NCBI GenBank assembly: GCA_900539695.1 | Contig: UQDG01000001.1 | Location: 62,001 to 126,000 of the forward strand | DNA: 64,000 nucleotides | Reading direction: 5' to 3' | Origin: an uncultured Oscillospiraceae bacterium | Lineage (GTDB): Bacteria; Bacillota; Clostridia; Oscillospirales; Ruminococcaceae | Part shown: positions 9,701 to 17,835 of the stretch, in pieces | Position numbering within the stretch: the stretch's first letter is position 1 | Layout of the letters: each line of letters starts with the position of its first letter | The notes under the pieces: model-generated | Told to the model about the DNA's origin: nothing | Seen by the model: only the letters and a program-made list of their open reading frames with translations | Database searches by the model: none | Position numbers and translations under genes: made by a program

Positions 9701-10465
9701 GCCGGTCTCCTCGCGCAGGGCCATGTAGCGGTCAAAGGCAGCCTGCACCAGCTCGTCATCGATCTGCACGTCGTCCAGAATGGTGCCGAAGGTAGTGTGG
9801 CGGCAGTGGTCGGACCAGTAGGTGTCGATCAGGCGGATCTCGGTGATGGTGGGGTCGCGGTGCTCGGACTTGAAGTAGTCCTGGCAGAACTTGATGTCGG
9901 CGTGGTCCATGGCAAGGCCCTTCTCGTTGCGGAAGGCTTCCAGGGCATCGTCGTCCAGGGAGGTAAAACCGGTCAGGGTCTCCACCTCGGTGGGGATGGC
10001 AAACTCCATCTTGAGGGTGCTGCGCTCCTCAAGGCTGGCTTCGCGTGCCTCGACGGGGTTGATGACGTACTTTTTAATGGCGGCGATGTCGTCCCCGGTC
10101 AAATCGCCCTCCAGCAGGTAGACGCGGGCGCTGCGCACGGTGGGGCGCTCGCCCTGGCTGAGCAGCTGGATGCACTGACTGGCAGAGTCAGCACGCTGGT
10201 CAAACTGGCCGGGCAGGTACTCAACAGCAAAAACGTGCTGGGCCTCGGGCAGGGTGGTGTAAGTGGTGTCTACCGGCGGCTCGCTGAAGACAGTAGGGAT
10301 GGCCTGCTGGAACAGGACGTTGTCGATACCCTCGACATCATAACGGTTGATGAGCCGCAGACCTTTCAGGGCCTTAATGCCCAGCAGGTCGACCAGCTCG
10401 TGGCAAAGGCCCTGAGCCTCGCCGTCAAAACCGGGCTTTTTCTCAACATAAATGCGATATACCAT
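6779..10465 (-). CDS. purL: Phosphoribosylformylglycinamidine synthase, single-chain form
   Basis: 1228 residues, so this is the large fused FGAR amidotransferase; no separate purQ or purS occurs in the cluster. The synthetase half carries ETHNHPTEIEPFGGAAT (the PurL ATP/FGAR region) and the GGRTGRDGIGGAT loop. The C-terminal glutaminase domain runs from about residue 965 (IPVFPGTNCEYDTARAF) with the nucleophile Cys in GICNGFQ (about 1066) and the His region ISHGEGRF. It uses ATP and glutamine to convert FGAR to FGAM. It is 14 nt downstream of purD. Confidence 0.97.
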   Translation of the reverse strand: MVYRIYVEKKPGFDGEAQGLCHELVDLLGIKALKGLRLINRYDVEGIDNVLFQQAIPTVFSEPPVDTTYTTLPEAQHVFAVEYLPGQFDQRADSASQCIQLLSQGERPTVRSARVYLLEGDLTGDDIAAIKKYVINPVEAREASLEERSTLKMEFAIPTEVETLTGFTSLDDDALEAFRNEKGLAMDHADIKFCQDYFKSEHRDPTITEIRLIDTYWSDHCRHTTFGTILDDVQIDDELVQAAFDRYMALREETGRDKKNRTLMDCATIAAKALKQRGILKNLDESEEINACTVKIKCDVDGELQDWLFLFKNETHNHPTEIEPFGGAATCIGGAIRDPLSGRSYVYQAMRVTGAADPLKPVSETMPGKLPQRKLVTTAAAGYSSYGNQIGLATGQVSELYHPGYAAKRMEIGAVVGATPASHVRREEPAPGDVVILLGGRTGRDGIGGATGSSKAHKLTSLETCGAEVQKGNAPIERKLQRLFRREDACRLIKRCNDFGAGGVSVAIGELADGLKIDLNKVTKKYEGLDGTELAISESQERMAVAVAAEDAETFMQYAAEENLEATIVATVTEEKRMREFWNGKAIVDLSREFLNSNGAERHANVHILKGHVWQPQFAGATFEQKMEHLVSDLNVCSQKGLGERFDSTIGAATVLMPYGGKYQLTPTMAMAAKLPVDGETTTCSGMAWGFNPYLTEADPYRGAYLAVVESITKLVCAGFHHENMYLTFQEYFEHMNDKPERWGKPLAALLGALDAQMGLGIASIGGKDSMSGSFEGLDVPPTLVSFATAIGNTRDVQSPEFKKANSAVVMLRPQYKDGLPEIGSLIAIYKTVEQMIEEGKVLSAATPGYGGVAEALFKMCVGNHVGLQLSNDLNFNDLFKPAYGSVILELLDPSAGEFLGFTTVDYTLEAGKEMIDLAKLQEKWEAKLEPVFPYRKAGPTVPALEHDCPTNKRVAPAVRLATPRVIIPVFPGTNCEYDTARAFRQAGGDPHILVLKNLTPADVAESCEALVKELDEAQILMLPGGFSGGDEPDGSAKFIAAFFRSPAVADAVNRLLNQRDGLALGICNGFQALIKLGLVPYGEIRPITADDPTLTFNTIHRHQSMLVRTRVASNKSPWLSRCDINDEHLIAISHGEGRFVCSQTLLNQLIDNGQIATQYVDLTCQPTMDLRYNPNGSVMAIEGITSPDGRVFGKMGHSERYGERLYKNVTGDKYQPIFEGGVNYFKL

Positions 10466-10479
10466 TGTATATTCCTCCG

Positions 10480-11763
10480 TTACTGCATCGCAGCCAGCGC
10501 TCTTGCGCCGATGTCGCTGCGCTTGTGCAGCTTGTCAAAGTGGATGCTCTCGCTGGCAGCGTAGGCTTTTTTCAGTGCCTCGGGCAGGGTGGCGGCGGTG
10601 GCCGTCACGCCCAGCACACGGCCGCCGTTGGTGACCAGCTTGCCCTCCTTGATGGCGGTGCCCGCATGGTAGACGGTCACGTCGGCGGTATCCAACTGGC
10701 CCTCGGTCAGGCCGGTGATCTCCTTGCCCTTCTCGTAGGCGAGGGGATAGCCGCCGCTGGCCAGAATGACACAGGCGGCAGCGCCGTCGCTGAACTTGAC
10801 CTCGGTCTTATCCAGCGTGCCGTTGGTGGTAGCCTGCATCACGGTCAGCAGGTCGCTTTCCAGCAGGGGCAGCACCACCTGGGTCTCCGGGTCGCCAAAG
10901 CGGCAGTTGTACTCGATGACCTTGGGGCCGTCGGGGGTCAGCATCAGGCCAAAGTAAAGGCAGCCCTTAAAGGGGCAGCCCTCGGCCTGCATGGCGGCCA
11001 CGGTAGGCAGGAAGATCTCCTTCATGCAGCGGTCGGCCACGGCGGGGGTGTAGTAGGGGTTGGGGGCCACGGTGCCCATGCCGCCGGTGTTCAGGCCTTC
11101 GTCATGGTCCAGCGCACGCTTGTGGTCCATGCTGGAGACCATCGGCTTGACGGTCTTTCCATCGCAGAAGGACAGCACGCTGACCTCGGGACCGGTGAGA
11201 AACTCCTCGACCACCACATGATTGCCCGATGCACCGAACTTTTTATCCAGCATGATCTCTTTCACGCCGTCGGCGGCTTCCTGCTCGTTCTGGCAGATCA
11301 GCACGCCCTTGCCCAGGGCCAGGCCGTCGGCCTTGATGACCACAGGATACTTGCCCTCGGCACGGATGTACGCCATGACCTTAGCGGGGTCGTCGAAGGT
11401 CTCGTACTTGGCGGTGGGGATGCCGTATTTCTTCATCAGGTCCTTGCTGAATACCTTGCTGGCCTCGATGCGGGCCGCGGCTTTGTCGGGGCCAAAGGCC
11501 GGGATGCCGACCGCCGCCAGGGCGTCGACCATGCCCAGGGCCAGGGGATCATCCTGGGCAACGACTACATAGTCAAAGGCTTCCTCTTTGGCAAAGGCGA
11601 CCATGGCGTCCACGTCGGTGGCGGGGATGGCCTTGCAGTGGGCATCGTAGCTGATGCCGCCGTTGCCGGGTGCGCACCAGATCTCGGTGCAGAGGGGGCT
11701 TTTTTTCAGTGCGCGGATAATGGCGTGCTCGCGCCCGCCGCCGCCTACAACCAGAATTTTCAT
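10480..11763 (-). CDS. purD: Phosphoribosylamine-glycine ligase (GAR synthetase)
   Basis: 427 residues from MKILVVGGGGREHAI, the diagnostic PurD N-terminus. An ATG is preceded on the minus strand by AGGAGG; an in-frame start further upstream has no such support. ATP-grasp features follow (ADGLALGKGV, EEFLTGPEVSV, EYNCRFGDPETQVVLP). It joins glycine to phosphoribosylamine. It sits between the AICAR transformylase and purL in the operon. Confidence 0.97.
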   Translation of the reverse strand: MKILVVGGGGREHAIIRALKKSPLCTEIWCAPGNGGISYDAHCKAIPATDVDAMVAFAKEEAFDYVVVAQDDPLALGMVDALAAVGIPAFGPDKAAARIEASKVFSKDLMKKYGIPTAKYETFDDPAKVMAYIRAEGKYPVVIKADGLALGKGVLICQNEQEAADGVKEIMLDKKFGASGNHVVVEEFLTGPEVSVLSFCDGKTVKPMVSSMDHKRALDHDEGLNTGGMGTVAPNPYYTPAVADRCMKEIFLPTVAAMQAEGCPFKGCLYFGLMLTPDGPKVIEYNCRFGDPETQVVLPLLESDLLTVMQATTNGTLDKTEVKFSDGAAACVILASGGYPLAYEKGKEITGLTEGQLDTADVTVYHAGTAIKEGKLVTNGGRVLGVTATAATLPEALKKAYAASESIHFDKLHKRSDIGARALAAMQ

Positions 11764-11830
11764 AAGCGTCCTCCTTGACAGCACAACAGCCCGCGACGAA
11801 AAATCGCCGCAGGCGAGTTGTTTTTTGCGT

Positions 11831-13012
11831 TTAATGATGGAACAGCCGGATGCCGCAGAACGCCATCGCAATGCCGTACTTGTTGCAGGTATCAATGACC
11901 TGCTGGTCCCGGATGGAGCCGCCCGGCTGCACAATGGCCGTTACGCCGCTGCGGCGGGCACGCTCGATATTATCGCCGAAGGGGAAGAAAGCATCACTGC
12001 CTAAGGCAACGCCGGTGACGGCATCCAGCCAGGCGCGCTTTTCGTCCAGCGTCAGCGGGGCGGGCTGCTCGGTAAAGGTTTCAGCCCAGACGTCATCGCC
12101 GATGACATCCTGCGGCGTATCACCGATGTAGACGTCGATGGCGTTGTCGCGGTTAGGTTTGGCAATGTCGGGGCGGAAGGGCAGGTTCAACACCTTGGGC
12201 ATGTGGCGCAGCTGCCAGTTGTCAGCCTTCTGGCCTGCCAGGCGGGTGCAGTGCACGCGGCTCTGCTGGCCGGCACCTACGCCGATGGTCTGGCCGTCCT
12301 GCACGTAGCAAACGCTGTTGGACTGGGTGTACTTCAGTACGATGAGGCTGATGATGAGGTCGCGGCGCTGCTCCTCGCTGATGAACTGGTTCTCGGTCAC
12401 GATGTTCTGCAGCATCGTGGCGTCGCTGATGTCCAGGTCCTGGCGGCCCTGCTCGAAGGTCACGCCAAAGACAGTGCGGGTCTCCAGCGGTTTCGGCTCG
12501 TAGGCAGCGTCGATCTGCACGATGGCGTAGTTGCCCTTCTTTTTGCTTTTCAGCACTTCCAGCGCATCGGCGTCATAGCCGGGGGCAATGATGCCGTCGC
12601 TGACCTCGTGCTGGATGAGTTTTGCAGTGGACAGGTCGCAGACATCGGACAGCGCGATCCAGTCGCCAAAGCTGGACATGCGGTCGGCGCCGCGTGCGCG
12701 GGCGTAGGCGCAGGCCAGGGGAGACAGCTCGGTCTCGGGGGCGATGTGGTACATGGCGCGCAGGGTGTCATCCAGCGGCAGGCCGATGGCCGCACCGGCG
12801 GGGGACACATGCTTGAAGCTGGCGGCGGCGGGCTGGCCCAGGGCCTTTTTCAGGTCGCGCACCAGCTGCCAGGAGTTGAACGCATCCAGAAAGTTGATGT
12901 AGCCCGGGCGGCCGTTCAGGATCTGCACCGGCAGGTCGGAGCCGTCGGCCATGTAGATGCGGGCGGGCTTCTGGTTGGGGTTGGTGCCGTATTTCAGCTG
13001 AAATTCGTTCAT
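11831..13012 (-). CDS. Stand-alone AICAR formyltransferase (PurH C-terminal-type domain)
   Basis: 393 residues, which corresponds to only the AICAR transformylase half of classical PurH (about 510 residues). MNEFQLKYGTNPNQKPARIY, SFKHVSPAGAA, KYTQSNSVCY, IGVGAGQQSRV and DAFFPFGDNIERA are all transformylase-domain motifs, including the catalytic Lys-His in SFKHVSP. No IMP-cyclohydrolase domain of the MGS type is fused to it. The next gene upstream, separated by 1 nt, encodes an archaeal-type cyclohydrolase that would finish the step. It transfers a formyl group from 10-formyl-THF to AICAR, making FAICAR. Such stand-alone enzymes are sometimes called PurV. Confidence 0.93.
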   Translation of the reverse strand: MNEFQLKYGTNPNQKPARIYMADGSDLPVQILNGRPGYINFLDAFNSWQLVRDLKKALGQPAAASFKHVSPAGAAIGLPLDDTLRAMYHIAPETELSPLACAYARARGADRMSSFGDWIALSDVCDLSTAKLIQHEVSDGIIAPGYDADALEVLKSKKKGNYAIVQIDAAYEPKPLETRTVFGVTFEQGRQDLDISDATMLQNIVTENQFISEEQRRDLIISLIVLKYTQSNSVCYVQDGQTIGVGAGQQSRVHCTRLAGQKADNWQLRHMPKVLNLPFRPDIAKPNRDNAIDVYIGDTPQDVIGDDVWAETFTEQPAPLTLDEKRAWLDAVTGVALGSDAFFPFGDNIERARRSGVTAIVQPGGSIRDQQVIDTCNKYGIAMAFCGIRLFHH

Positions 13013-13013
13013 A

Positions 13014-13745
13014 TTAACCCTCCACAGCGGTGTATTTGTTCAGGATAACGTCCTCGTAGGTGCCGGTCTCCAGCTCGATGCTGCGCACAAACAGGCTGAC
13101 CTTGTTATCCTCGTTCAGGTTCTTCCAGAGCTTGTCGGCAAACTTATCGGGGTCGTTCTCATCGATGGCGACGTGCAGCGGTTCTCCGGCAAAGCTGGGG
13201 ATGGGCGCACCGTTCTTCTGGTAGGTGCTGATGAAGTGGCCCTCACCGGCAACGGGCTGGGGGTAATCGAAGGTATAGCGCTGCACGCTGGCGGCGTTGC
13301 CCTCGTTGGATTTGACGATAGACAGCTTGTAGCCGCCGCGGCGCATATCCACCACGCCGGAAATGCGCGGGGTGAAGTTGGGGGCGTCATCCTCATAAGT
13401 ACGGGTGGCCAGCGCAGCCTCAAAGCTGTAACCGGGGAAAAGGTTTCCGTTCATGAATCGGGCAATCGTATCGGTCTGGTCGCCGTTGGTGACCACGGTG
13501 GTCTCCCGCAGGGTCAGCACGGCGTTATAGATGATGAGGTGCGGGTCTTCCAGCTTGGCGGGGTCAGCGGCCACCGTGCGGATGCCGCCCTCGATGGGCT
13601 CAAACACGCGGTTGCGGCTGTTGGCGCTGCGGCCCATGATCCAGTAGGCCACCACGGCCTTTTTGCTGTCGGGGGTCAGGCCCAGCACAATGCCGCGGCC
13701 GGGATACTCGTTACCGGCCAGATATTTGTACAGATTTTTCTTCAT
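13014..13745 (-). CDS. purO: IMP cyclohydrolase, archaeal PurO type
   Basis: 243 residues. It starts MKKNLYKYLAGNEYPGRGI and carries the RSANSRNRVF and YNAVLTLRETTVVTNGDQTD stretches that I associate with the PurO/IMP_cyclohyd family, which is unrelated to the PurH cyclohydrolase domain. It would close FAICAR to IMP. It is tightly coupled to purN (3-nt gap) and to the AICAR transformylase (1-nt gap). That context supports the assignment, because otherwise the pathway would lack its last step. A profile search with PF07826 would settle it. Confidence 0.85.
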   Translation of the reverse strand: MKKNLYKYLAGNEYPGRGIVLGLTPDSKKAVVAYWIMGRSANSRNRVFEPIEGGIRTVAADPAKLEDPHLIIYNAVLTLRETTVVTNGDQTDTIARFMNGNLFPGYSFEAALATRTYEDDAPNFTPRISGVVDMRRGGYKLSIVKSNEGNAASVQRYTFDYPQPVAGEGHFISTYQKNGAPIPSFAGEPLHVAIDENDPDKFADKLWKNLNEDNKVSLFVRSIELETGTYEDVILNKYTAVEG

Positions 13746-13748
13746 TGT

Positions 13749-14342
13749 TTATACCTCATCGCTGCACACCATGGCCAGGGCCTGGGGCAGCAGCTTCCAT
13801 TCGGCTTCGACCATCACGCGCTTCTGCAGCACCTCGGGGGTGTCGCCGGGCTGGACGGTCACGGCTTTCTGCAAAAGGATAGGCCCGCCGTCGCACTCCT
13901 CGTTGACCAAATGCACGGTGGCACCGGTCAGCTTTACGCCCCGGGCCAGGGCGGCTTCGTGGACTTTCAGCCCATAGAAGCCTGGGCCGCAAAAGCTGGG
14001 GATCAGGCTGGGATGCACGTTGATGATCTTGTTGCGGTAAGCGGCAATGACCTTCTCGCCCAGCACGCTCAGAAACCCGGCCAGCACCACCACGTCAATG
14101 TTATGGCTTTGCAGGGTGTCCAGCAGGGCGGCGTCAAAGGCGGCGCTGTCGGCATAGTCTTTGCGGCTGACCACGGCGGATTCCACGCCAAAGCTGGCGG
14201 CGCGTTCCAGCGCGTAGACGCCGGACTTGCTGGCGACCACCAGCACGATCCGGCCGTTGGGGTTCTCGCCGCGACGCTCGCTTTCCAGCAAAGCCTGCAG
14301 GTTGGTGCCGCCGCCGGAGACCAGAACTGCTACACGCTTCAT
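13749..14342 (-). CDS. purN: Phosphoribosylglycinamide formyltransferase (10-formyl-THF dependent)
   Basis: 197 residues. It begins VAVLVSGGGTNLQAL and contains the formyltransferase core IINVHPSLIPSF (Asn and His of the catalytic site) and TGATVHLVNEECDGGPIL (catalytic Asp). It converts GAR to FGAR. The 4-nt overlap with purM (ATGA type) indicates translational coupling. Like the AICAR transformylase it uses 10-formyl-THF, which links it to fhs at 29.4-31.1 kb. Confidence 0.96.
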   Translation of the reverse strand: MKRVAVLVSGGGTNLQALLESERRGENPNGRIVLVVASKSGVYALERAASFGVESAVVSRKDYADSAAFDAALLDTLQSHNIDVVVLAGFLSVLGEKVIAAYRNKIINVHPSLIPSFCGPGFYGLKVHEAALARGVKLTGATVHLVNEECDGGPILLQKAVTVQPGDTPEVLQKRVMVEAEWKLLPQALAMVCSDEV

Positions 14343-15379
14343 ACCAGTTCCACCCCGTCGCCCTCGACGATGGTGCCCAGGCGGTAGGCGTCCTCGCCGT
14401 GGGCCTGCAGGATGGCGATAGCCTTGTCGGCGTCCTCGGGGGCCACGGTCAGCACCATGCCAACGCCCATATTAAAGGTGTTGAACATGTCATGCTCACT
14501 GATGCCGCCCTCGCGCTGCATTACATCAAACAGGGCGGGGATGCGCACATCGGCCTTGGCAATGCGGGCGGCGCAGCCCTTCTTCAGGCTGCGGGGGATG
14601 TTCTCGTAGAAGCCGCCGCCGGTGATGTGGGAAACGCCCTTGACCTTGACCTCGTCCATCACAGCCAGCACGGGCTTGACATAGATACGGGTGGGGGCCA
14701 GCAGAGCCTCGCCCAGGGGCTTGTCCATGCCGTCGAAGGTCTTTTTCAGCACATCGGGGTTGTTGTCAATATCAAAAATCTTGCGTACCAGCGAGAAACC
14801 GTTGGAGTGCACGCCGGTAGAGGGCAGGGCGATGATGACGTCGCCCGCCTGCATGGTGGAGTTGTCCAGGATCTTGGCCTTGTCGACCACACCGACGGTG
14901 AAACCGGCCAGGTCGTACTCATCCTCGGGCATCATGCCGGGATGCTCGGCAGTTTCGCCGCCCACCAGGGAGCAGCCAGCCTGCACGCAGCCCTCGGCTA
15001 CGCCCTTGACGATCTCGGCAATTTTCTCAGGGATGTTCTTGCCGCAGGCGATGTAATCCAGGAAAACCAGCGGCTTGGCACCGGCGCAGATCACGTCGTT
15101 GACGCACATGGCCACGCAGTCGATGCCGATGGTGTCGTGCTTGTCCAGCAGCATGGCGATGCGCAGCTTGGTGCCCACGCCGTCGGTGCCGGAGATCAGG
15201 ACGGGATGCTCCATACCGGAGCAATCCAGCTCAAACAGGCCGCCGAAGCCGCCCAGCCCGCCGATGCAGTTCTCGGTCATGGTGCGGGCGACATACTGTT
15301 TCATCAGTTCGACCGAACGATACCCGGCCGTAATATCCACGCCTGCAGCGGCGTAACTGGCAGAATAGCTTTTTTCCAT
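14339..15379 (-). CDS. purM: Phosphoribosylformylglycinamidine cyclo-ligase (AIR synthetase)
   Basis: 346 residues with the PurM signatures YAAAGVDITAGYRSVELMK at the start, ISGTDGVGTKLRIA, CVNDVICAGAKPLVFLDYIA and GGGFYENIPR. It converts FGAM to AIR with ATP. It overlaps purN. The 127-nt gap back to purF contains one copy of the interspersed palindromic repeat, so the repeat lies inside the operon transcript. Confidence 0.97.
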   Translation of the reverse strand: MEKSYSASYAAAGVDITAGYRSVELMKQYVARTMTENCIGGLGGFGGLFELDCSGMEHPVLISGTDGVGTKLRIAMLLDKHDTIGIDCVAMCVNDVICAGAKPLVFLDYIACGKNIPEKIAEIVKGVAEGCVQAGCSLVGGETAEHPGMMPEDEYDLAGFTVGVVDKAKILDNSTMQAGDVIIALPSTGVHSNGFSLVRKIFDIDNNPDVLKKTFDGMDKPLGEALLAPTRIYVKPVLAVMDEVKVKGVSHITGGGFYENIPRSLKKGCAARIAKADVRIPALFDVMQREGGISEHDMFNTFNMGVGMVLTVAPEDADKAIAILQAHGEDAYRLGTIVEGDGVELV

Positions 15380-15441
15380 GGTGTACTCCTATCAAAGTAG
15401 AGTTTGCGGTAACATGTGTCCGCGGGCATTGACTTCCTGTT

Positions 15442-15476
15442 GTGTAGGGGCGGATGCGAGCATCGCCCCCTACAAA
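15442..15476. repeat. Interspersed palindromic repeat inside the pur operon
   Basis: TGTAGGGGCGGATGCG and its near-complement form a compact hairpin of the same family as 1801-1930. It lies between purF and purM and would be transcribed as part of the polycistronic mRNA. It could act as a processing or stability element, but nothing beyond position suggests this. Confidence 0.75.
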
Positions 15477-15506
15477 CGTGTGGGAAAATCCATTGCCAAC
15501 GTTAAT

Positions 15507-16979
15507 TTATAATTTTTTATTGTTGTTGGATTGGCTCAGCGGCTTGTCGTAGACGATGTCCATCGTCTCGGTGGGCGGGGCCACGGGGTACTTGCCGGTA
15601 AAGCAGCCGGTGCAGAACCCGCACTTGCTGTGGATGGCCAGCTGCTGCACATGCTCGATGCTCAGGTACCCCAGCGTGTCGGAACCCACCAGCTTGTTGA
15701 TCTCCTCCACCGTATGGCCGGTGGCGATCAGGTCTTTTTCGTCGGGGATGTCGGTGCCGAAATAGCAGGGGTGGGCGAACGGCGGGGCGCTGATGCGGTA
15801 GTGTACCTCGGCGGCGCCGGCCTCGCGCAGCAGGCGGATGGTGCGGGCACTGGTGGTGCCGCGCACGATGGAGTCATCCACCAGCACGACGCGCTTGCCC
15901 TTGACCGTGGAGGAGATGGCGTTCAGCTTGATGCGGACGCTGCTCTCGCGCTGGGCCTGGCTGCCCTGAATGAAGGTGCGGCCGACATATTTGTTCTTGA
16001 TAAAGCCTATGCCGTAGGGGATGCCGCTCTCCTGGGCGTAACCCAGGGCGGCGTCCAGGCCGGAATCCGGCGCGCCGATGACGACGTCGGCCTCGACGGG
16101 ATGCTCCTGCGCCAGGAAACGGCCGGCCTGCAGGCGGGCCTCATGGACGCAGGTACCCTCGATGATGGAATCCGGGCGGGCAAAGTAGATGTACTCGAAC
16201 ACGCACATCGTGTGGGGAGCGGTGCCGCAGTGATCCTCGATGCTGCGCAGACCGTTGCGGTCAGCGATGACGATCTCACCGGGCTTGACGTCCCGCACGA
16301 ATTTGGCGCCGACGGCGTCCAGGGCGCAGCTCTCGCTGGCAAAGGCCCAGCCGGAACCATCGGGCAGCTCGCCGATGCACAGCGGGCGGAAGCCGTTGGG
16401 GTCGCGGGCGGCGATCAGCTTGGTATGGGTCATGATGACCAGAGAATACGCGCCCTCGATGTCGTCCATCGTGCGGCTGACGGCCATCTCAATGTTGGGG
16501 GTCAGCAGGCGGTTCTGGGTCAGCAGGTAGGCGATGACCTCGGTATCCGAGGTGCCGTGGAAGATGGAACCGCTCATCTCCAGCTTGCGGCGCAGCTTGG
16601 GGGCGTTGACCAGGTTGCCGTTGTGGCATACGGCCATGGCACCCTTGCAGTGATGCAAAATCATCGGCTGCGCGTTGGAACGGCTGCGCTGGCCTGCGGT
16701 GGCGTAACGCACGTGGCCGGTGGCCATCTTGGCGCCGCGGGGCAGGTCCTCCAGCACGCGCTTGGTGAACACCTCGCTCACCAGCCCCAAATCGCGGTGG
16801 CCGGAAAGCACACCGTCCACGTTCAGGGCGATGCCGCAGCTTTCCTGCCCGCGATGCTGCAGGGCGTACAGCGCACTGTATACGGCACTGACCATATCGG
16901 TAGCGCCGGTCTTATCGTACATGCCAAAGACACCGCACTCCTCGTGCAGGCCCTGGCTGAATTGGGAAATTTCGCTCAT
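15507..16979 (-). CDS. purF: Amidophosphoribosyltransferase
   Basis: 490 residues. A 14-residue leader precedes the presumed N-terminal nucleophile Cys15 (LHEECGVFGMYD), as in propeptide-processed PurF of the Bacillus type. The Ntn-glutaminase half has TGHVRYATAGQRS. The PRPP loop is VVLVDDSIVRGTTS. The C-terminal Cys cluster KCGFCTGCFTGKYP fits the 4Fe-4S-containing, oxygen-sensitive class. It makes phosphoribosylamine, the committed step. It is 27 nt after purC. Confidence 0.97.
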   Translation of the reverse strand: MSEISQFSQGLHEECGVFGMYDKTGATDMVSAVYSALYALQHRGQESCGIALNVDGVLSGHRDLGLVSEVFTKRVLEDLPRGAKMATGHVRYATAGQRSRSNAQPMILHHCKGAMAVCHNGNLVNAPKLRRKLEMSGSIFHGTSDTEVIAYLLTQNRLLTPNIEMAVSRTMDDIEGAYSLVIMTHTKLIAARDPNGFRPLCIGELPDGSGWAFASESCALDAVGAKFVRDVKPGEIVIADRNGLRSIEDHCGTAPHTMCVFEYIYFARPDSIIEGTCVHEARLQAGRFLAQEHPVEADVVIGAPDSGLDAALGYAQESGIPYGIGFIKNKYVGRTFIQGSQAQRESSVRIKLNAISSTVKGKRVVLVDDSIVRGTTSARTIRLLREAGAAEVHYRISAPPFAHPCYFGTDIPDEKDLIATGHTVEEINKLVGSDTLGYLSIEHVQQLAIHSKCGFCTGCFTGKYPVAPPTETMDIVYDKPLSQSNNNKKL

Positions 16980-17006
16980 TCTATGCTCCGTTCCGTTTGC
17001 GGAAAT

Positions 17007-17720
17007 TTAGCCCAGCAGGCGCTTCATAACTTCCTGGTAAGCATCAGCCTCGCCGCCCAGGTTGCGGCGGAACAGGTCCTTGTCCAGATGTGCGCCGGTG
17101 GTGGCATCCCAGAAACGGCAGGTGTCGGGGCTGATCTCGTCGGCCAGGATGATGGTGCCGTCGGACAGGCGGCCGAACTCGACCTTGAAGTCGATCAGGC
17201 GGATGTTGGCATCCAGCAGGATCTTCTTCAGGACTTCGTTGATCTTGAAGGCGTACTTGGTGATGGTATCGATCTCTTCCTGGGTGGCCAGGCCGAGAGC
17301 CAGGGCATAGTAGTGGTTGATGAACGGATCATGCAGGTCGTCGTTCTTGTAGCTGAACTCCAGGATGGGGGTCTTGAACTCGGTACCCTCGGGCACGCCC
17401 ATGCGCAGGGTGAAGTGGCCGGCGGCGACGTTGCGGATGATGACCTCCAGGGGCACGATCTCGACCTTCTTTACAAAGGTGTCGCGGTCGTTGATCTCCT
17501 GCACATAGTGGGTGGGGATGCCCTCTTTCTCCAACTTCTGCATCAGGGCATTGGACAGCTTGTTGTTCACGATGCCCTTGTCGCGGATGGTGCCCTTCTT
17601 CTCGCCGTCACCGGCGGTGGCATCGTCCTTGTAGTGGACCATTACGATCTCGGGGTCGCTGGTAGCGAAAACCTGCTTGGCCTTGCCTTCGTACATCTGC
17701 TCTTTAACTTCGTAATTCAT
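17007..17720 (-). CDS. purC: SAICAR synthetase
   Basis: 237 residues. YEGKAKQVF, IRDKGIVNNKLSNALMQKLE, EVIIRNVAAGHFTLR, DFKVEFGRLSDG and LADEISPDTCRFWD are the family motifs. It couples CAIR with aspartate using ATP. Unlike the downstream genes it has its own upstream promoter (17773-17801). The minus-strand start follows AAAGGAGCG. Confidence 0.97.
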   Translation of the reverse strand: MNYEVKEQMYEGKAKQVFATSDPEIVMVHYKDDATAGDGEKKGTIRDKGIVNNKLSNALMQKLEKEGIPTHYVQEINDRDTFVKKVEIVPLEVIIRNVAAGHFTLRMGVPEGTEFKTPILEFSYKNDDLHDPFINHYYALALGLATQEEIDTITKYAFKINEVLKKILLDANIRLIDFKVEFGRLSDGTIILADEISPDTCRFWDATTGAHLDKDLFRRNLGGEADAYQEVMKRLLG

Positions 17721-17762
17721 CGTAAAACGCTCCTTTTATTATGGGTTATTATAATAAGTAGC

Positions 17763-17801
17763 GGGTACTTTCATTGTACCCTGTTTTTGGACAATGTGCA
17801 A
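17763..17801 (-). promoter_or_regulatory. Internal purC promoter with overlapping inverted repeat
   Basis: On the minus strand TTGCAC (17796-17801) and TACAAT (17773-17778) are separated by exactly 17 nt. A perfect GGGTAC-N7-GTACCC inverted repeat (17763-17781) overlaps the -10 box, where a repressor site would be expected. No regulator can be named. Confidence 0.65.
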
Positions 17802-17835
17802 GAAAATTGTTGGGGCTTTGACGCCTTTTTGTGCC

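Noticed and set aside
6752..10564. A 1270-codon open frame on the plus strand opposite purL, and similar long antisense frames opposite most minus-strand genes
   Set aside because: They arise from the high GC codon pattern of the real genes on the other strand, have Gln/His/Val-rich composition, no ribosome sites and no domain motifs.
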